From: Marivita sp.
GTDB taxonomy: Bacteria; Pseudomonadota; Alphaproteobacteria; Rhodobacterales; Rhodobacteraceae
Direction: 5' to 3'
Assembly (NCBI RefSeq): GCF_020055675.1
Contig: NZ_JAIPUS010000023.1
Span: 1-56,060, forward strand
DNA: 56,060 nucleotides
The notes beneath the pieces were generated by a model. That model did not search any database and was not told the origin of the DNA. It saw nothing but the letters and a program-made list of their open reading frames with translations. Shown here in pieces: positions 17,372 through 28,452 of the stretch. Both the position numbers and the translations under genes were made by a program. Position 1 is the first letter of the stretch; every line of letters begins with the position of its first letter.

Positions 17372-17962
17372 CTAGTCCGGCAGGTCCCGGGACGGAATGA
17401 CCGGAAAAAACTGTCCCGCCGACCAGACGCCGAACCAGGACGTGCCGTCCACGACATGATGCGCACCGCAATCGACCAGCCGGTAAAAACTCTTGCGGTC
17501 GATCAACGCTTCGAGATTGGCACGGATCAGAACATAAGGAGACGGCTCGCCGGTTTCGGCATCCCGTTCGACCCGGATCGGGTGATCGGGGCCCGCCACG
17601 GCGGTATCGTCGACATGGGTGTGGAAAGTAAGCACCTGGTCTTCACCTTCGCCGGAGACCTCGAAATCGGTGGCGACAAAGGGCGCGTCATCGACGGTGA
17701 TGCCCACCTTCTCCACGGGCGTGACAAGATAATATTTGTCGCCGTCCTTGCGGAGGATGGAGGAGAACAGCTTGACCAGTCCGGGCCGTCCGATCGGGGT
17801 GCCCAGATAGAACCATGTTCCATCCCGGGCGATCCGCATGTCCAGGTCGCCGCAAAACGGCGGTTCCCACAGATGCACCGGCGGCAAGCCCTTGGTCCCG
17901 GTGGCGCGAACAGAGGCAGCGATGCCGTCTGCGGAGGGAATAACACGATCTTGTGCGCTCAT
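17372..17962 (-). CDS. DUF1285 domain protein
   Basis: Soluble protein of 196 aa from the ATG at 17962 (MSAQDRVIPSADG). It carries the DUF1285 core: LPPVHLWEPPFCGDLDMRIARDGTWFYLGTPIGR, quoted here as two blocks (about residues 27-60), then KYYLVTPVEKVGI and PYVLIRANLEALIDR. ATGs at 17974 and slightly upstream are also in frame and none has a strong ribosome site. Function unknown. It is divergent from the MoxR operon across a 69-base gap. Confidence 0.9.
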   Translation of the reverse strand: MSAQDRVIPSADGIAASVRATGTKGLPPVHLWEPPFCGDLDMRIARDGTWFYLGTPIGRPGLVKLFSSILRKDGDKYYLVTPVEKVGITVDDAPFVATDFEVSGEGEDQVLTFHTHVDDTAVAGPDHPIRVERDAETGEPSPYVLIRANLEALIDRKSFYRLVDCGAHHVVDGTSWFGVWSAGQFFPVIPSRDLPD

Positions 17963-18031
17963 TGCTTTTGCCATTTTTCTCATGCGCGTTACACTTTCTA
18001 CAAATGACTTAATGCGCAAGGGAGACACGTC

Positions 18032-19035
<1,004 letters not shown>

Positions 19036-19039
<4 letters not shown>

Positions 19040-19914
19040 CATCTCCTGTCGCCGCTCTTCGCCAGCGCTCCGAGGAAGAGGCCGCGCGGCTTCCGGCCCT
19101 GCTGGCGCGCGCCGAGCATTTGGCGGGAACCGTGCTGCTGGGCGAACACGGGCGGCGGCGGTCGGGTCTGGGCGATGATTTCTGGCAATACCGCCCGATG
19201 CAGCAAGGTGATGTGCTTCGGGATGTCGACTGGCGGCGATCCGCGCGAAGCGACACCCAATTTGTGCGGGAGCGGGAATGGCAGATCGCCCAAAGCGTGA
19301 TCCTCTGGGTCGATCAGGCGGCCTCGATGCGGTTTGCATCGAACAAGAGTCTTGGGACGAAGGCGGACCGCGCCCGAACCCTTGCGATGGCCGCATCGAT
19401 CCTTTTGATTCGCGGAGGTGAACGTGTTGGCCTGACCGGTTTCGATCTGCCGCCGCGGCGCGGACAGGTACAGATATCCCGGCTGGCAGAGCTTTTGTCG
19501 ATGGATCAGCCGGACGAGTATTCCGAGCCCGAGGCGCGCGGCATGCTTCCGCAATCGCGCGCGATCTTCTTTTCCGATTTTCTAAACGATCCCGCCCCGG
19601 TCGAGGCCGCGCTGACCAAGGCGGCGGATCGTGGCGTGCGCGGAGCGCTTGTGCAGATCCTTGACCCGAGCGAAGAGGAATTCCCCTTTGACGGGCGCAC
19701 GATCTTTCAAAGCGTCGGCGGCGGGATGGTGCATGAAACGCTCAAGGCCGGGGACCTGCGCAACCGCTACCTGGATCGTCTGGCAGAGCGCAAGGAACGG
19801 CTTGAGCACCTGTCGCGGCTGGCAGGCTGGCAGTACACCTGCCACCACACGAGCGAGAGCGCGCAATCGGCGCTGCTCTGGATTTATCGCGCTATGGACG
19901 GGACATACGGATGA
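19036..19914 (+). CDS. DUF58 domain protein
   Basis: Protein of 292 aa beginning at a GTG that overlaps the MoxR stop by four bases. It contains the DUF58 core YRPMQQGDVLRDVDWRRSARSD near residue 55 and a VWA-like region after VILWVDQAASMRFAS, in which the MIDAS is degenerate (DQAAS rather than DxSxS). No transmembrane helices are seen. It is the standard partner of MoxR. Confidence 0.94.
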
Positions 19915-22682
19915 CGCTTTTCGGGATCGGCTTTGTGACACCGTGGCTTTTGCTGACATTGCTGGCGCTGCCAGCCCTGTGGCTGATCCTGCGCGCCGTG
20001 CCGCCTGCACCGATCCGGCGGATGTTTCCCGGCGTTGTGCTGCTTTTGGGCCTGAAAGATGACGAGCAAGTCAGCGATCGCACGCCATGGTGGCTGCTTT
20101 TGCTGCGCATGCTGGCGGTTGCGATGCTGATCGTCGGCCTCGCCGGCCCGATCCTGAACCCCGAGAGCGACGAAACCGCGGCAAGCGATGCGCCGCTCCT
20201 GGTGGTGATGGACAGCTCCTGGGCCAGTGCCGCGACCTGGCGCGCGCGGATGCTTGCGCTGGACGGGCTTCTGGCACAGGCGGCGCGGGATGACAGGCGC
20301 GTGGCGCTGCTTCAGTTGACCAAGCCGGAACAGGCCAATTTCCAGACTGCCGATGACCTGAGCGCGCGGCTTGTCGGGCTGTCCCCCGCCCCGTGGGAGC
20401 CACGCCCGGACGCGGTTGACAGCGCGCTCGACCTGCTGCCCGAGGGCGGCTTTGACACCTACTGGATGTCCGACGGTCTGGAGCGCGAGACACGCGCCCC
20501 GCTTCTGAGCGCGCTCGAGGATCGTGGCGACGTGACCGTGTTTCAGGCCGGGCAAACCATTCTGGGCCTCGCGCCCGCGCGGTTCGAGGATGGCAATATC
20601 ATCCTCACGGCGGTCCGGGCGCAAACCGGGTCGGAGCGCGACGTGACGATCCTGGCGCAAGGGCGCGATCCGTCCGGCAACCCCGCCGTTCTGGCCCGCG
20701 CCACCGCGCGTTTTGACCCGGATGCGGCGATGGCGGAAACCGCGCTGTCCCTCCCGTCCGAGCTGCGCGCCCGCATCCTGGGTTTCGAGATCGAGGGCAA
20801 CCGCAGCGCCGGGGCAACCACCCTCCCCGATGACAGCCTGCGCCGCCGCGAAGTGGCGCTTGTCGCCGGCCGCGAAGACCGCGAAGGGCTCCAATTGCTG
20901 GCCCCGCTGCATTACCTCGAAAAGGCGCTGGACCCGAGCGCGGACCTGCTCGACGGCAACTTGATGGACATGATCCCGGCCAACCCCGATGTGATTGCCC
21001 TGGCCGATGTGGCGACGCTGGGCGACGCCGAGGAAGACGCGCTTCTGGACTGGTTGGACGGCGGCGGTATCCTGCTGCGCTTTGCCGGACCCCGCCTTGC
21101 CGCCAGCGACATCAGCCGCGACACGGAGGACCCGCTGATGCCCGTGCGCCTGCGTTCGGGTGGCCGCAGCGTCGGTGGCGCAATGAGCTGGGGTGAGCCG
21201 AAATCGCTGGCCGAATTTTCCGAGGACAGCCCTTTCTTTGGCCTGGCGATCCCGCCTGACGTCACCGTGTCGGCGCAGGTGATGGCGCAACCTGACCCGG
21301 CACTGGCCGACCGCGTGATCGCACAGCTCAGCGATGGCACGCCGCTGGTCACCCGAAAGAAAGTGGGACAGGGACAAATCATCCTGTTCCATGTCACCGC
21401 CAACGCGGAATGGTCCTCCCTGCCGCTGTCCGGCCTGTTCGTGCAAATGCTGGAACGGCTGTCCATCGCCGCCGGATCCGGCGCGCAACCCGATGCCGAG
21501 GACCTGGAAGGCACCGTTTGGCAACCCAGCATCGTGCTGGACGGGTTTGGCGCCACGAGCGACGGCAGCACCCTGCCCGGTGTGGCAGGCGAAGACCTTG
21601 TCAGCGCACCGCTCGGGCCGGATTTGCGCCCCGGTGTGTATCAAAGTCAGGACCGTGCGCTGGCGCGCAACGTCCTTGAGGCCGACGCCACCTTGACGCC
21701 GGCAAACTGGCCCGCCGACATCCCGGTGGAAGGCTTGGTGAAATCCGAGGAAACGCCCTTGGGAGGCTGGCTGCTTGCCGCGGCGATGCTTTTGTTGATG
21801 GCTGATATCCTGGCCTCGTTGTTCCTGTCGGGCCGGCTTTCCGGACCGCGCGCGACGCAGGCCGCGGCGCTGCTGCTGGCGGCCCTCCTGATGCCGGGCC
21901 ACGCAGCACAGGCGCAATCCGACGAGACCGAGTTCGCGCTCGGGGCCACGGCCGAAGTGACATTCGCCCATGTGGTCACGGGCAACGAGGATCTGGACCA
22001 AAGGGCGCAGGCGGGGTTGCGGGGCCTGTCCGAAACGCTGTTCTTCCGCACGTCGGTGGAACCGGCCGATCCCATGGCGGTCGATCTTGAAACCGATGAG
22101 CTGGCGTTCTTTCCGTTTCTCTACTGGCCGATCACACCGGACCAGCCAACGCCCTCCGACGAAGCCTATGCCAAGCTGAACACCTATCTGCGGTCCGGCG
22201 GGATGATCATGTTCGACACCCGCGACGCAGATATCGCGCGCTTTGGCACCGGCAGCCCGAATGGCCGCAAGCTGCAACAATTGGCCGCTCCCCTGGACAT
22301 TCCGCCGCTAGAGCCGATTCCCGAGGATCATGTGCTGACGCGCACCTTTTACCTGCTTCAGGATTTCCCCGGCCGCCACAACAGTCATGATGTCTGGGTT
22401 GAAGCCGCGCCGCCCGACGCGGAACTGGTGGACGGCATGCCGTTCCGCAACCTCAATGACAACGTGACCCCGGTGATCATCGGCGGCAACGACTGGGCCT
22501 CTGCCTGGGCGATGGATGACCGGGGCAACCCGATCTACCCAATCGGCAGCGGCTATTCCGGGGAGCGCCAGCGCGAGATCGCGTATCGCTTCGGCGTCAA
22601 TCTGGTCATGCACGTGCTGACCGGGAACTACAAATCCGACCAGGTGCACGTGCCTGCGCTTCTGGACAGATTGGGCAATTGA
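19911..22682 (+). CDS. DUF4159 protein with N-terminal BatA-type membrane region
   Basis: Large membrane protein of 923 aa. Two N-terminal helices (WLLLTLLALPALWLILRAV; WLLLLRMLAVAMLIVGLAGP) are typical of BatA/aerotolerance proteins. A VWA-like segment follows (LLVVMDSSWASAATW, partial MIDAS), then a long middle region and two further helices near residues 620-665. A DUF4159 domain occupies the last ~250 residues (FAHVVTGNEDLDQRAQAGLRG...ELAFFPFLYWP). The first codon overlaps the DUF58 stop (ATGA). Confidence 0.93.
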   Translation: MTLFGIGFVTPWLLLTLLALPALWLILRAVPPAPIRRMFPGVVLLLGLKDDEQVSDRTPWWLLLLRMLAVAMLIVGLAGPILNPESDETAASDAPLLVVMDSSWASAATWRARMLALDGLLAQAARDDRRVALLQLTKPEQANFQTADDLSARLVGLSPAPWEPRPDAVDSALDLLPEGGFDTYWMSDGLERETRAPLLSALEDRGDVTVFQAGQTILGLAPARFEDGNIILTAVRAQTGSERDVTILAQGRDPSGNPAVLARATARFDPDAAMAETALSLPSELRARILGFEIEGNRSAGATTLPDDSLRRREVALVAGREDREGLQLLAPLHYLEKALDPSADLLDGNLMDMIPANPDVIALADVATLGDAEEDALLDWLDGGGILLRFAGPRLAASDISRDTEDPLMPVRLRSGGRSVGGAMSWGEPKSLAEFSEDSPFFGLAIPPDVTVSAQVMAQPDPALADRVIAQLSDGTPLVTRKKVGQGQIILFHVTANAEWSSLPLSGLFVQMLERLSIAAGSGAQPDAEDLEGTVWQPSIVLDGFGATSDGSTLPGVAGEDLVSAPLGPDLRPGVYQSQDRALARNVLEADATLTPANWPADIPVEGLVKSEETPLGGWLLAAAMLLLMADILASLFLSGRLSGPRATQAAALLLAALLMPGHAAQAQSDETEFALGATAEVTFAHVVTGNEDLDQRAQAGLRGLSETLFFRTSVEPADPMAVDLETDELAFFPFLYWPITPDQPTPSDEAYAKLNTYLRSGGMIMFDTRDADIARFGTGSPNGRKLQQLAAPLDIPPLEPIPEDHVLTRTFYLLQDFPGRHNSHDVWVEAAPPDAELVDGMPFRNLNDNVTPVIIGGNDWASAWAMDDRGNPIYPIGSGYSGERQREIAYRFGVNLVMHVLTGNYKSDQVHVPALLDRLGN

Positions 22683-24724
22683 TGACTGGCAGTATCGTCT
22701 TCGATCCGCTTCTGGCGTGGCAATTGATTGCGATCCTGGGCGCTTTGGCCCTGATCGGGATCGCGATTGCCTTTTCAAGAGGCCTGCGGGGCTGGGGATT
22801 GCGCGGGCTTGCCGCTCTCGTGGTGCTGGCCGCCCTGGCACAGCCCTCGTATCAAGCCGAGGACCGCGCGCCGCTCTCGGACATCGTCCTGGTGGTCGAG
22901 GACAAAAGCGCCAGCCAATCGCTGGGTGCGCGTTTGGGAGTGACCGAGGACGCGGCGGGATCGCTGATCACCGACCTGAGAACACGCCAGAACACCGAAG
23001 TGCGCCGCATCACCGTCGGCGATGGTGAGGGCGACACCGGAACGCTGCTCATGTCGGCCGTCTCCGATGCGCTGGCCGAAGAACCGCGCGGACGGATCGC
23101 CGGGGTGTTCCTGTTGAGCGATGGGCGTTTGCACGACCTGGAGCGAACCCCGGACCTGCCCGCCCCCATGCATCTGCTGCTGACCGGCAAAGAGACCGAT
23201 TGGGACCGGCGGCTGATCGTCAAGAACGCACCCGCCTTCGCCATTCTGGGCGAGCCTGTCACGCTGACCCTGCGGGTCGAGGATGAAGGCGCCGCCCCGG
23301 ACGCCACGGAAACCACCATCGACATTTCCGTGGATGGCGAGGAGCCACAGCAATTCGCCATGCCGATCGGGGAGGATGTGGACCTGCCGATCACCTTGCC
23401 GCATGGGGGGCTGAACGTGATCCAGTTCAGCGTGCCCACCGGCGAAGAAGAGCTGACCGACCGAAACAACACGGCGTTGGTGCAAATCAACGGCGTGCGC
23501 GATCGGCTGCGCGTGCTGCTGGTCTCGGGCGAGCCGCATGCAGGGGGGCGCACCTGGCGCAACCTGTTGAAATCCGACAGCTCTGTGGATCTCGTGCATT
23601 TCACCATCCTGCGCCCGCCTGAAAAGCAGGATGGCGTGCCGGTTTCCGAACTTTCGCTGATCGCCTTCCCGACCCGCGAGCTGTTTCTCGAAAAGATCGA
23701 GGATTTCGACCTCATCATCTTTGACCGCTACAAGCGGCGGGGCATTCTGCCGGCGATCTATCTGGACAACGTGCGCAGCTATGTCGAAGGCGGTGGTGCG
23801 GTTCTCGTGGCCGCAGGGCCGGATTTCGCAAGCGCCGACAGTATCTACCGTTCACCCTTGGCCGACATCATCCCGGCAGAGCCGACGGCCAGGGTGTTCG
23901 AACGCGGCTACCAGCCCGAGATCACCGAGCTGGGAGACCGCCATCCCGTCACAGCCGGCCTGTCCGGGACCGAAAGCTGGGGTCGCTGGATGCGCCAGAT
24001 CGATGTCGATCCGATTGCGGGCGATGTCCTGATGAGCGGGATCGACGACAGGCCGCTTCTGGTTCTGGACCGTGTCGGGGAAGGTCGCGTCTCGTTGATC
24101 GCGTCGGATCATGCATGGCTTTGGTCGCGCGGATTCGAGAACGGCGGCCCGCAGCTCGATCTTCTGCGGCGGCTGGCACACTGGATGATGAAAGAACCCG
24201 AGCTTGAGGAAGAGGCGCTTTGGGCCGAACCCACCGGACAGACAATGCGCATCATCCGACGCACTCTGGAGGACAGCATCGGCGCGGTCACGATCATCCG
24301 CCCCGATGGCACGGAAGAAGAGATCACGCTGGACGAAGTGTCACCAGGCCAGTTCGAAGCGCTCTATACCGGGGCCGAGATCGGGCTCTATCGCCTGTCG
24401 GAAGGCGATCAGGACGCCGTTGTGGGCCTGGGGCCAGCCGCGCCAAGGGAATTCGAGCAGACGATTGCCAGCGGCGACGCGCTCGAACCGGCAATCGACG
24501 CCACCAATGGCGGCGTGCGCCGGTTGGAAGAGGGCCTGCCCGGCATCCGCGCCGTCGGCGAAGGCCGCCCCGCCGCGGGGCGCGGCTGGCTTGGCATCAC
24601 ACCTCGAGAGGCATATGAAACGCTGGATGTGACGCAGACACCGATGCTGCCGGGATGGCTGGTGTTGCTTCTGGCCTCTGGCCTGATCCTGGGTGCATGG
24701 CTGCGCGAAGGGCGGCGCACCTGA
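22682..24724 (+). CDS. Membrane protein with VWA- and glutamine-amidotransferase-like regions
   Basis: Protein of 680 aa from the ATG at 22682, which overlaps the DUF4159 stop (TGATG). Two N-terminal helices (residues ~10-55) are followed by LSDIVLVVEDKSASQSLG with an intact DxSxS MIDAS-like motif. A region resembling class I glutamine amidotransferases (GGAVLVAAGPDFASADSIY) carries no obvious catalytic triad. A single C-terminal helix (LPGWLVLLLASGLILGAWL) ends the protein. Fourth gene of the MoxR operon; probably a membrane partner of the complex. Confidence 0.88.
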   Translation: MTGSIVFDPLLAWQLIAILGALALIGIAIAFSRGLRGWGLRGLAALVVLAALAQPSYQAEDRAPLSDIVLVVEDKSASQSLGARLGVTEDAAGSLITDLRTRQNTEVRRITVGDGEGDTGTLLMSAVSDALAEEPRGRIAGVFLLSDGRLHDLERTPDLPAPMHLLLTGKETDWDRRLIVKNAPAFAILGEPVTLTLRVEDEGAAPDATETTIDISVDGEEPQQFAMPIGEDVDLPITLPHGGLNVIQFSVPTGEEELTDRNNTALVQINGVRDRLRVLLVSGEPHAGGRTWRNLLKSDSSVDLVHFTILRPPEKQDGVPVSELSLIAFPTRELFLEKIEDFDLIIFDRYKRRGILPAIYLDNVRSYVEGGGAVLVAAGPDFASADSIYRSPLADIIPAEPTARVFERGYQPEITELGDRHPVTAGLSGTESWGRWMRQIDVDPIAGDVLMSGIDDRPLLVLDRVGEGRVSLIASDHAWLWSRGFENGGPQLDLLRRLAHWMMKEPELEEEALWAEPTGQTMRIIRRTLEDSIGAVTIIRPDGTEEEITLDEVSPGQFEALYTGAEIGLYRLSEGDQDAVVGLGPAAPREFEQTIASGDALEPAIDATNGGVRRLEEGLPGIRAVGEGRPAAGRGWLGITPREAYETLDVTQTPMLPGWLVLLLASGLILGAWLREGRRT

Positions 24725-24793
24725 CTGTCGGGAGATCGATGGGCCGGCGCAGGGCAGTCGTGACCGTTCACGACGCCCGCGCCGGACCGGGCA

Positions 24794-25483
24794 TCAACTG
24801 CCCAATTTTTCGTCCAGGATGTCCCGGAACTCGTCATAGCTCATGTTCGAATAGGTTTCTCCGTCGATGACGAAGGACGGGGTCGAGGTGATCCCGTGTT
24901 CCTCGGCATTCACCTGGTACCATTCGATCAGGCCACGGGCCTTTTCGTTGTTGCTCAGGCATGCTTCGAGCTGGTCACCTTCGAGCCCGGCAATACGGCC
25001 GATCTTGCGCAACTCCTCGGCGATGGCGGCTTCGGAACCGGCACGGGACCAGGTGTCCTGCGTGTCATAGATCATGTCCGTGATGCCGAAGAACCGGTCC
25101 TCACCGCCACAGCGGGCCACAAGCGATCCCCAGAGACCGTACTTGTCGAAATACACCTCGCGGTAGGTGAACTTGACCTTCCCGGTGTCGATGTAATCCC
25201 GCTTGATGTCCTCGAACACGCCGTCGTGAAAGGTCGCGCAATGCGGGCAGGTGTAGGACGCGTATTCGATCATCTCGACCGGCGCATCCTCGGCTCCGAG
25301 CACCATTTCCTGGATCGTCGCATCGGCGGCCTCGCCGCTCGCGGCCTCCTGCGCGTTCGCGGCACCGGGCAGGGTCATGGCCTGTCCGGTCTCGGTCGGC
25401 GCTGTGCCCGTTCCGGCCACCCACCAGCCAGCCCCCGCCACGAGGGCGGTTGCCAGTGCAATCGTCGTAAACCGTTGCTTCAT
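24794..25483 (-). CDS. DsbA-family thiol:disulfide oxidoreductase
   Basis: Protein of 229 aa with an N-terminal signal peptide or anchor (IALATALVAGAGWWVAG) and a thioredoxin-fold domain. The active site is CPHC in EYASYTCPHCATFHDG, and the cis-proline loop is ITSTPSFVIDG. A DsbA helical insertion lies between them. It should act in the periplasm to form or shuffle disulfides. It follows a DUF721 gene on the same strand (36-base gap). Confidence 0.94.
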   Translation of the reverse strand: MKQRFTTIALATALVAGAGWWVAGTGTAPTETGQAMTLPGAANAQEAASGEAADATIQEMVLGAEDAPVEMIEYASYTCPHCATFHDGVFEDIKRDYIDTGKVKFTYREVYFDKYGLWGSLVARCGGEDRFFGITDMIYDTQDTWSRAGSEAAIAEELRKIGRIAGLEGDQLEACLSNNEKARGLIEWYQVNAEEHGITSTPSFVIDGETYSNMSYDEFRDILDEKLGS

Positions 25484-25519
25484 TGCGAAACCCTTTGCTT
25501 TTTTGGTCCTGGACCTGAC

Positions 25520-26032
25520 CTAGGTCCTGTTTTGCGTTTTGGAATAGACGTTCGTGGCCAGACGCTCCAGCGCTGCGCGCAAACCGTCATCGCGAACGCC
25601 ATCCGCCATGTCCTGCGCCTCTGGCAGGATCTGCGGCGGTGTTTTTGTCCGGGCTTGATCGGGGCGGTGATCAAAGCTCACCTGACCTTCGGAAAAGCCC
25701 GTCGACGCGGTCTGTGTGACGCGGACACGCGAAATCGCGTTATAGCCATAGACAGCGTTCACCTTGTCGCGCAGTTTTTCCTTCTGCATTTCCAGCATCG
25801 GCGCATGCGCCCCCGTGGTCAGAAGAGTCAACGTGGCGCCAAAGCCGCTGCGGCCGTACTTGACCTCGACAGGACGGCTGATCGCTGCGATATCCTCGCC
25901 CACGATTTCGGTCCAATGCGTCAAAAGCCGCGATTGCGCAAAGCCACGCGTCTCGGACGTCTTGCGGATCTGCGTCTGCAAAAGGCTCGATGTGCGTTTG
26001 AAGCCCTTGGTATACCCGGCGCGCGGCGGCAT
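25520..26032 (-). CDS. DUF721 (DciA-like) protein
   Basis: Protein of 170 aa with the DUF721 pattern: an N-terminal helix pair, HWTEIVGEDIAAISRPVEVK, then TLTLLTTGAHAPMLEMQKEKLRDKVNAVYGYNAI split over two strands. Proteins of this family include DciA, which loads the replicative helicase in bacteria lacking DnaC. The C-terminal tail is basic and possibly disordered. It is divergent from mutY and precedes the DsbA-like gene. The DciA function is inferred from family. Confidence 0.88.
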   Translation of the reverse strand: MPPRAGYTKGFKRTSSLLQTQIRKTSETRGFAQSRLLTHWTEIVGEDIAAISRPVEVKYGRSGFGATLTLLTTGAHAPMLEMQKEKLRDKVNAVYGYNAISRVRVTQTASTGFSEGQVSFDHRPDQARTKTPPQILPEAQDMADGVRDDGLRAALERLATNVYSKTQNRT

Positions 26033-26093
26033 GTTTGACTCCCTTGTCCGAACGCTATTCTAGTGGTCCGATGCCACAGCAACCAGCCCGTAA

Positions 26094-27170
26094 ATGAGAC
26101 CCGAAATCAAAGGTATGTCAAACTTGCGTGATGCGCCCGACCCGTCCCTCTTGTTGGAGTGGTATGACCGGCACGCCCGCGCGATGCCGTGGCGTGTTGG
26201 CCCGGCAGCGCGCGCGCAAGGCGTGCGCCCCGACCCCTACCGTGTCTGGATGTCCGAGATCATGCTGCAACAGACAACCGTGGCCGCTGTCAAAAGCTAT
26301 TTCGAGTCCTTCACGATGCGTTGGCCTACGGTGAGCGATCTGGCACAGGCCGAGGATCAAGACGTCATGGCCGCCTGGGCGGGGCTCGGATATTATGCCC
26401 GTGCCCGCAACCTTCTCAAATGCGCCCGCGTGGTGCATTCCGAGCATGACGGCAAGTTTCCCGAAACCTATGACGGGCTGATCGCGCTGCCGGGCATCGG
26501 ACCCTACACCGCCGCCGCGATTGCCGCCATTGCGTTCGACCAGCCTGCGACGGTGCTGGATGGCAACGTGGAGCGCGTCATGGCACGGCTCCATGACGAA
26601 CACACACCGCTGCCCGCGGCAAAGCCCATCCTGATGGACCATGCCTCCGCCCTGACTCCGAGCGACCGGCCCGGATGCTATGCACAGGCCGTGATGGACC
26701 TGGGCGCCACGCTCTGCACCCCGCGCAATCCCGCCTGCGGGCTGTGCCCTTGGCGGCGGGCCTGTGCGGCCTGGGATGCGGGAACGGCGCAGGACCTGCC
26801 CAGGAAAGCCCCCAAGAAGCGCAAACCGATACGATGCGGTATCGCCTATCTTGCCCGCCGGGTGGATGGTGCGTGGCTGCTGGAACAACGCCCCGACAGC
26901 GGGCTGCTGGGCGGCATGCTGGGCTGGCCGGGCAGCGACTGGGGCGATGCGCCGGCCGAGGACCCGCCAATCCACGCGGAATGGCGCACCCTGCCCACCG
27001 AGGCGCGCCACACCTTCACGCATTTTCACCTGCGCCTGACCGTCAAGACCGCGCTGGTGCCGATGGACCGCAAGCCCGCGCGAGGCCATTTCGTCGAGGC
27101 GGATGCGTTCGACCCCTCGGATCTTCCGACAGTGATGCGCAAGGCCCACGCGCTGACCACCGGATCCTGA
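26094..27170 (+). CDS. mutY: A/G-specific adenine glycosylase MutY
   Basis: DNA repair glycosylase that removes adenine opposite 8-oxoguanine; 358 aa. The helix-hairpin-helix LPGIGPYTAAAIAAIAF is followed by the catalytic Asp region. The [4Fe-4S] loop C-TPRNPA-C-GL-C-PWRRA-C has the canonical C-x6-C-x2-C-x5-C spacing. A C-terminal NUDIX-like recognition domain (from about residue 240) contains HTFTHFHLRL. Candidate starts are the ATGs at 26094 and 26115; neither has a well-spaced ribosome site, so the true start is uncertain by a few codons. Confidence 0.96.
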   Translation: MRPEIKGMSNLRDAPDPSLLLEWYDRHARAMPWRVGPAARAQGVRPDPYRVWMSEIMLQQTTVAAVKSYFESFTMRWPTVSDLAQAEDQDVMAAWAGLGYYARARNLLKCARVVHSEHDGKFPETYDGLIALPGIGPYTAAAIAAIAFDQPATVLDGNVERVMARLHDEHTPLPAAKPILMDHASALTPSDRPGCYAQAVMDLGATLCTPRNPACGLCPWRRACAAWDAGTAQDLPRKAPKKRKPIRCGIAYLARRVDGAWLLEQRPDSGLLGGMLGWPGSDWGDAPAEDPPIHAEWRTLPTEARHTFTHFHLRLTVKTALVPMDRKPARGHFVEADAFDPSDLPTVMRKAHALTTGS

Positions 27171-27246
27171 CGCCGCGCAACGTCAGGCTTGGATAACCCT
27201 GACCTGCCCTGCTAGTTTGACACCACGACCAGGAGCCGGGAACCCC

Positions 27247-28389
27247 ATGACCGAAAGCAGCTTGCACAGCCAAACCGCGCGCCTGCCTTTGCGGGCGGCT
27301 CTGCCGTTCTGGCTCTCGCTTCTCATGATCCCCCTTGTCCTGTCTGGCGCCATCATTGGGGGGCCTTGGGTGCTCGTACCGATCCTCGCCACATGGGGTG
27401 TCTTCGCGACGCTCGATGCAGCGCTGGGGCTGAACACCGACAACATGGACGCGCAGACGAAAGACAGTGCCCTGGTCTGGCACCGGGCCATAACGCTGGT
27501 CTGGCCACCGCTGCAATTCCTGATGATCTTCGGCCTGATCTGGTACATCCCGCGTGCGGGGCATCTGGGCGCCCTGGAGATCTATTTGATCACCGTCGGC
27601 ATGGGAATCCTGTCCGGCAGCGTCGGCATCGTCTACGCGCACGAACTGATGCACCAACGCAATCGCCTGGAACGCTGGCTCGGGGATCTGTTGATGACGA
27701 TGGCGCTTTACGGGCATTTCCGGTCGGAACATCTGCTGGTGCATCACCGGTATGTCGGCACGCCGCGCGATCCGGTCACGGCGCGCTACAACGAAAGTTT
27801 TTGGCGTTTCTACCCGCGCGTGCTGCGCAGTTGCCTGCGCTCTGCCTTTCGCGCCGAACGCGACAAGCTGGCCCGCAAGGGGCTGGAATGGTGGCACCGC
27901 AGCAACCCGTTCTGGCGCTACGGCGCGCTGCAACTGGGATTCCTGGCACTGGCCTTTGCGATAAGCGGATGGATGGGGGTGCTCATTTTCGTGTTGCAGG
28001 CAGCGTCGGCGATCTTCCAGCTTGAGCTGGTGAATTACGTCGAACATTACGGGCTGACACGGAAACACCTGGGCAATGGCAAGTACGAACACGTCAAACC
28101 GCGTCACAGCTGGAACGCGTCACACACCGCGTCAAACTGGTTTCTAATCAACCTGCAACGGCATTCCGATCACCATTACAAGCCAGACCGCCGCTTTCCG
28201 CTGTTGCAGACCTATGCCGAGGACGCGGCCCCGCAACTGCCATATGGCTACCCGGTGATGACCTTTTTCGCGCTATTCCCGCGCAAATGGCGGGCGATGA
28301 TGAACCCGCGCGTCAAGGCGTGGCGGGCGCGGTATTACCCCGAGATCGCGGATTGGTCTGCGTATGACAAGGCCCGGCACGGGATGTGA
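27247..28389 (+). CDS. alkB: Alkane 1-monooxygenase (AlkB-type membrane di-iron hydroxylase)
   Basis: Protein of 380 aa from the ATG at 27247, preceded by AGGAGCCGGGAACCCC; in-frame codons upstream are discounted. Several membrane helices surround the histidine clusters HELMHQ, HLLVHHRY, NYVEHYGL and LQRHSDHHYKPD, which together ligate the two irons of the AlkB family. It should hydroxylate the terminal carbon of medium-chain alkanes, receiving electrons from rubredoxin. No rubredoxin gene is nearby, but a flavoprotein of rubredoxin/ferredoxin reductase type begins about 650 bases downstream. Xylene- or other AlkB-like substrates cannot be excluded. Confidence 0.9.
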   Translation: MTESSLHSQTARLPLRAALPFWLSLLMIPLVLSGAIIGGPWVLVPILATWGVFATLDAALGLNTDNMDAQTKDSALVWHRAITLVWPPLQFLMIFGLIWYIPRAGHLGALEIYLITVGMGILSGSVGIVYAHELMHQRNRLERWLGDLLMTMALYGHFRSEHLLVHHRYVGTPRDPVTARYNESFWRFYPRVLRSCLRSAFRAERDKLARKGLEWWHRSNPFWRYGALQLGFLALAFAISGWMGVLIFVLQAASAIFQLELVNYVEHYGLTRKHLGNGKYEHVKPRHSWNASHTASNWFLINLQRHSDHHYKPDRRFPLLQTYAEDAAPQLPYGYPVMTFFALFPRKWRAMMNPRVKAWRARYYPEIADWSAYDKARHGM

Positions 28390-28452
28390 TCCGCGGCCGG
28401 GCCAGGGTTTTTCCAAAGGTCAGCGCGCTCCTGTCAAAAAAGCGCGGATCGC

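Noticed and set aside
19884-22280. 798-codon minus-strand open frame
   Set aside because: Antisense to the DUF4159 gene, which has a recognisable domain order and an overlap-coupled start.
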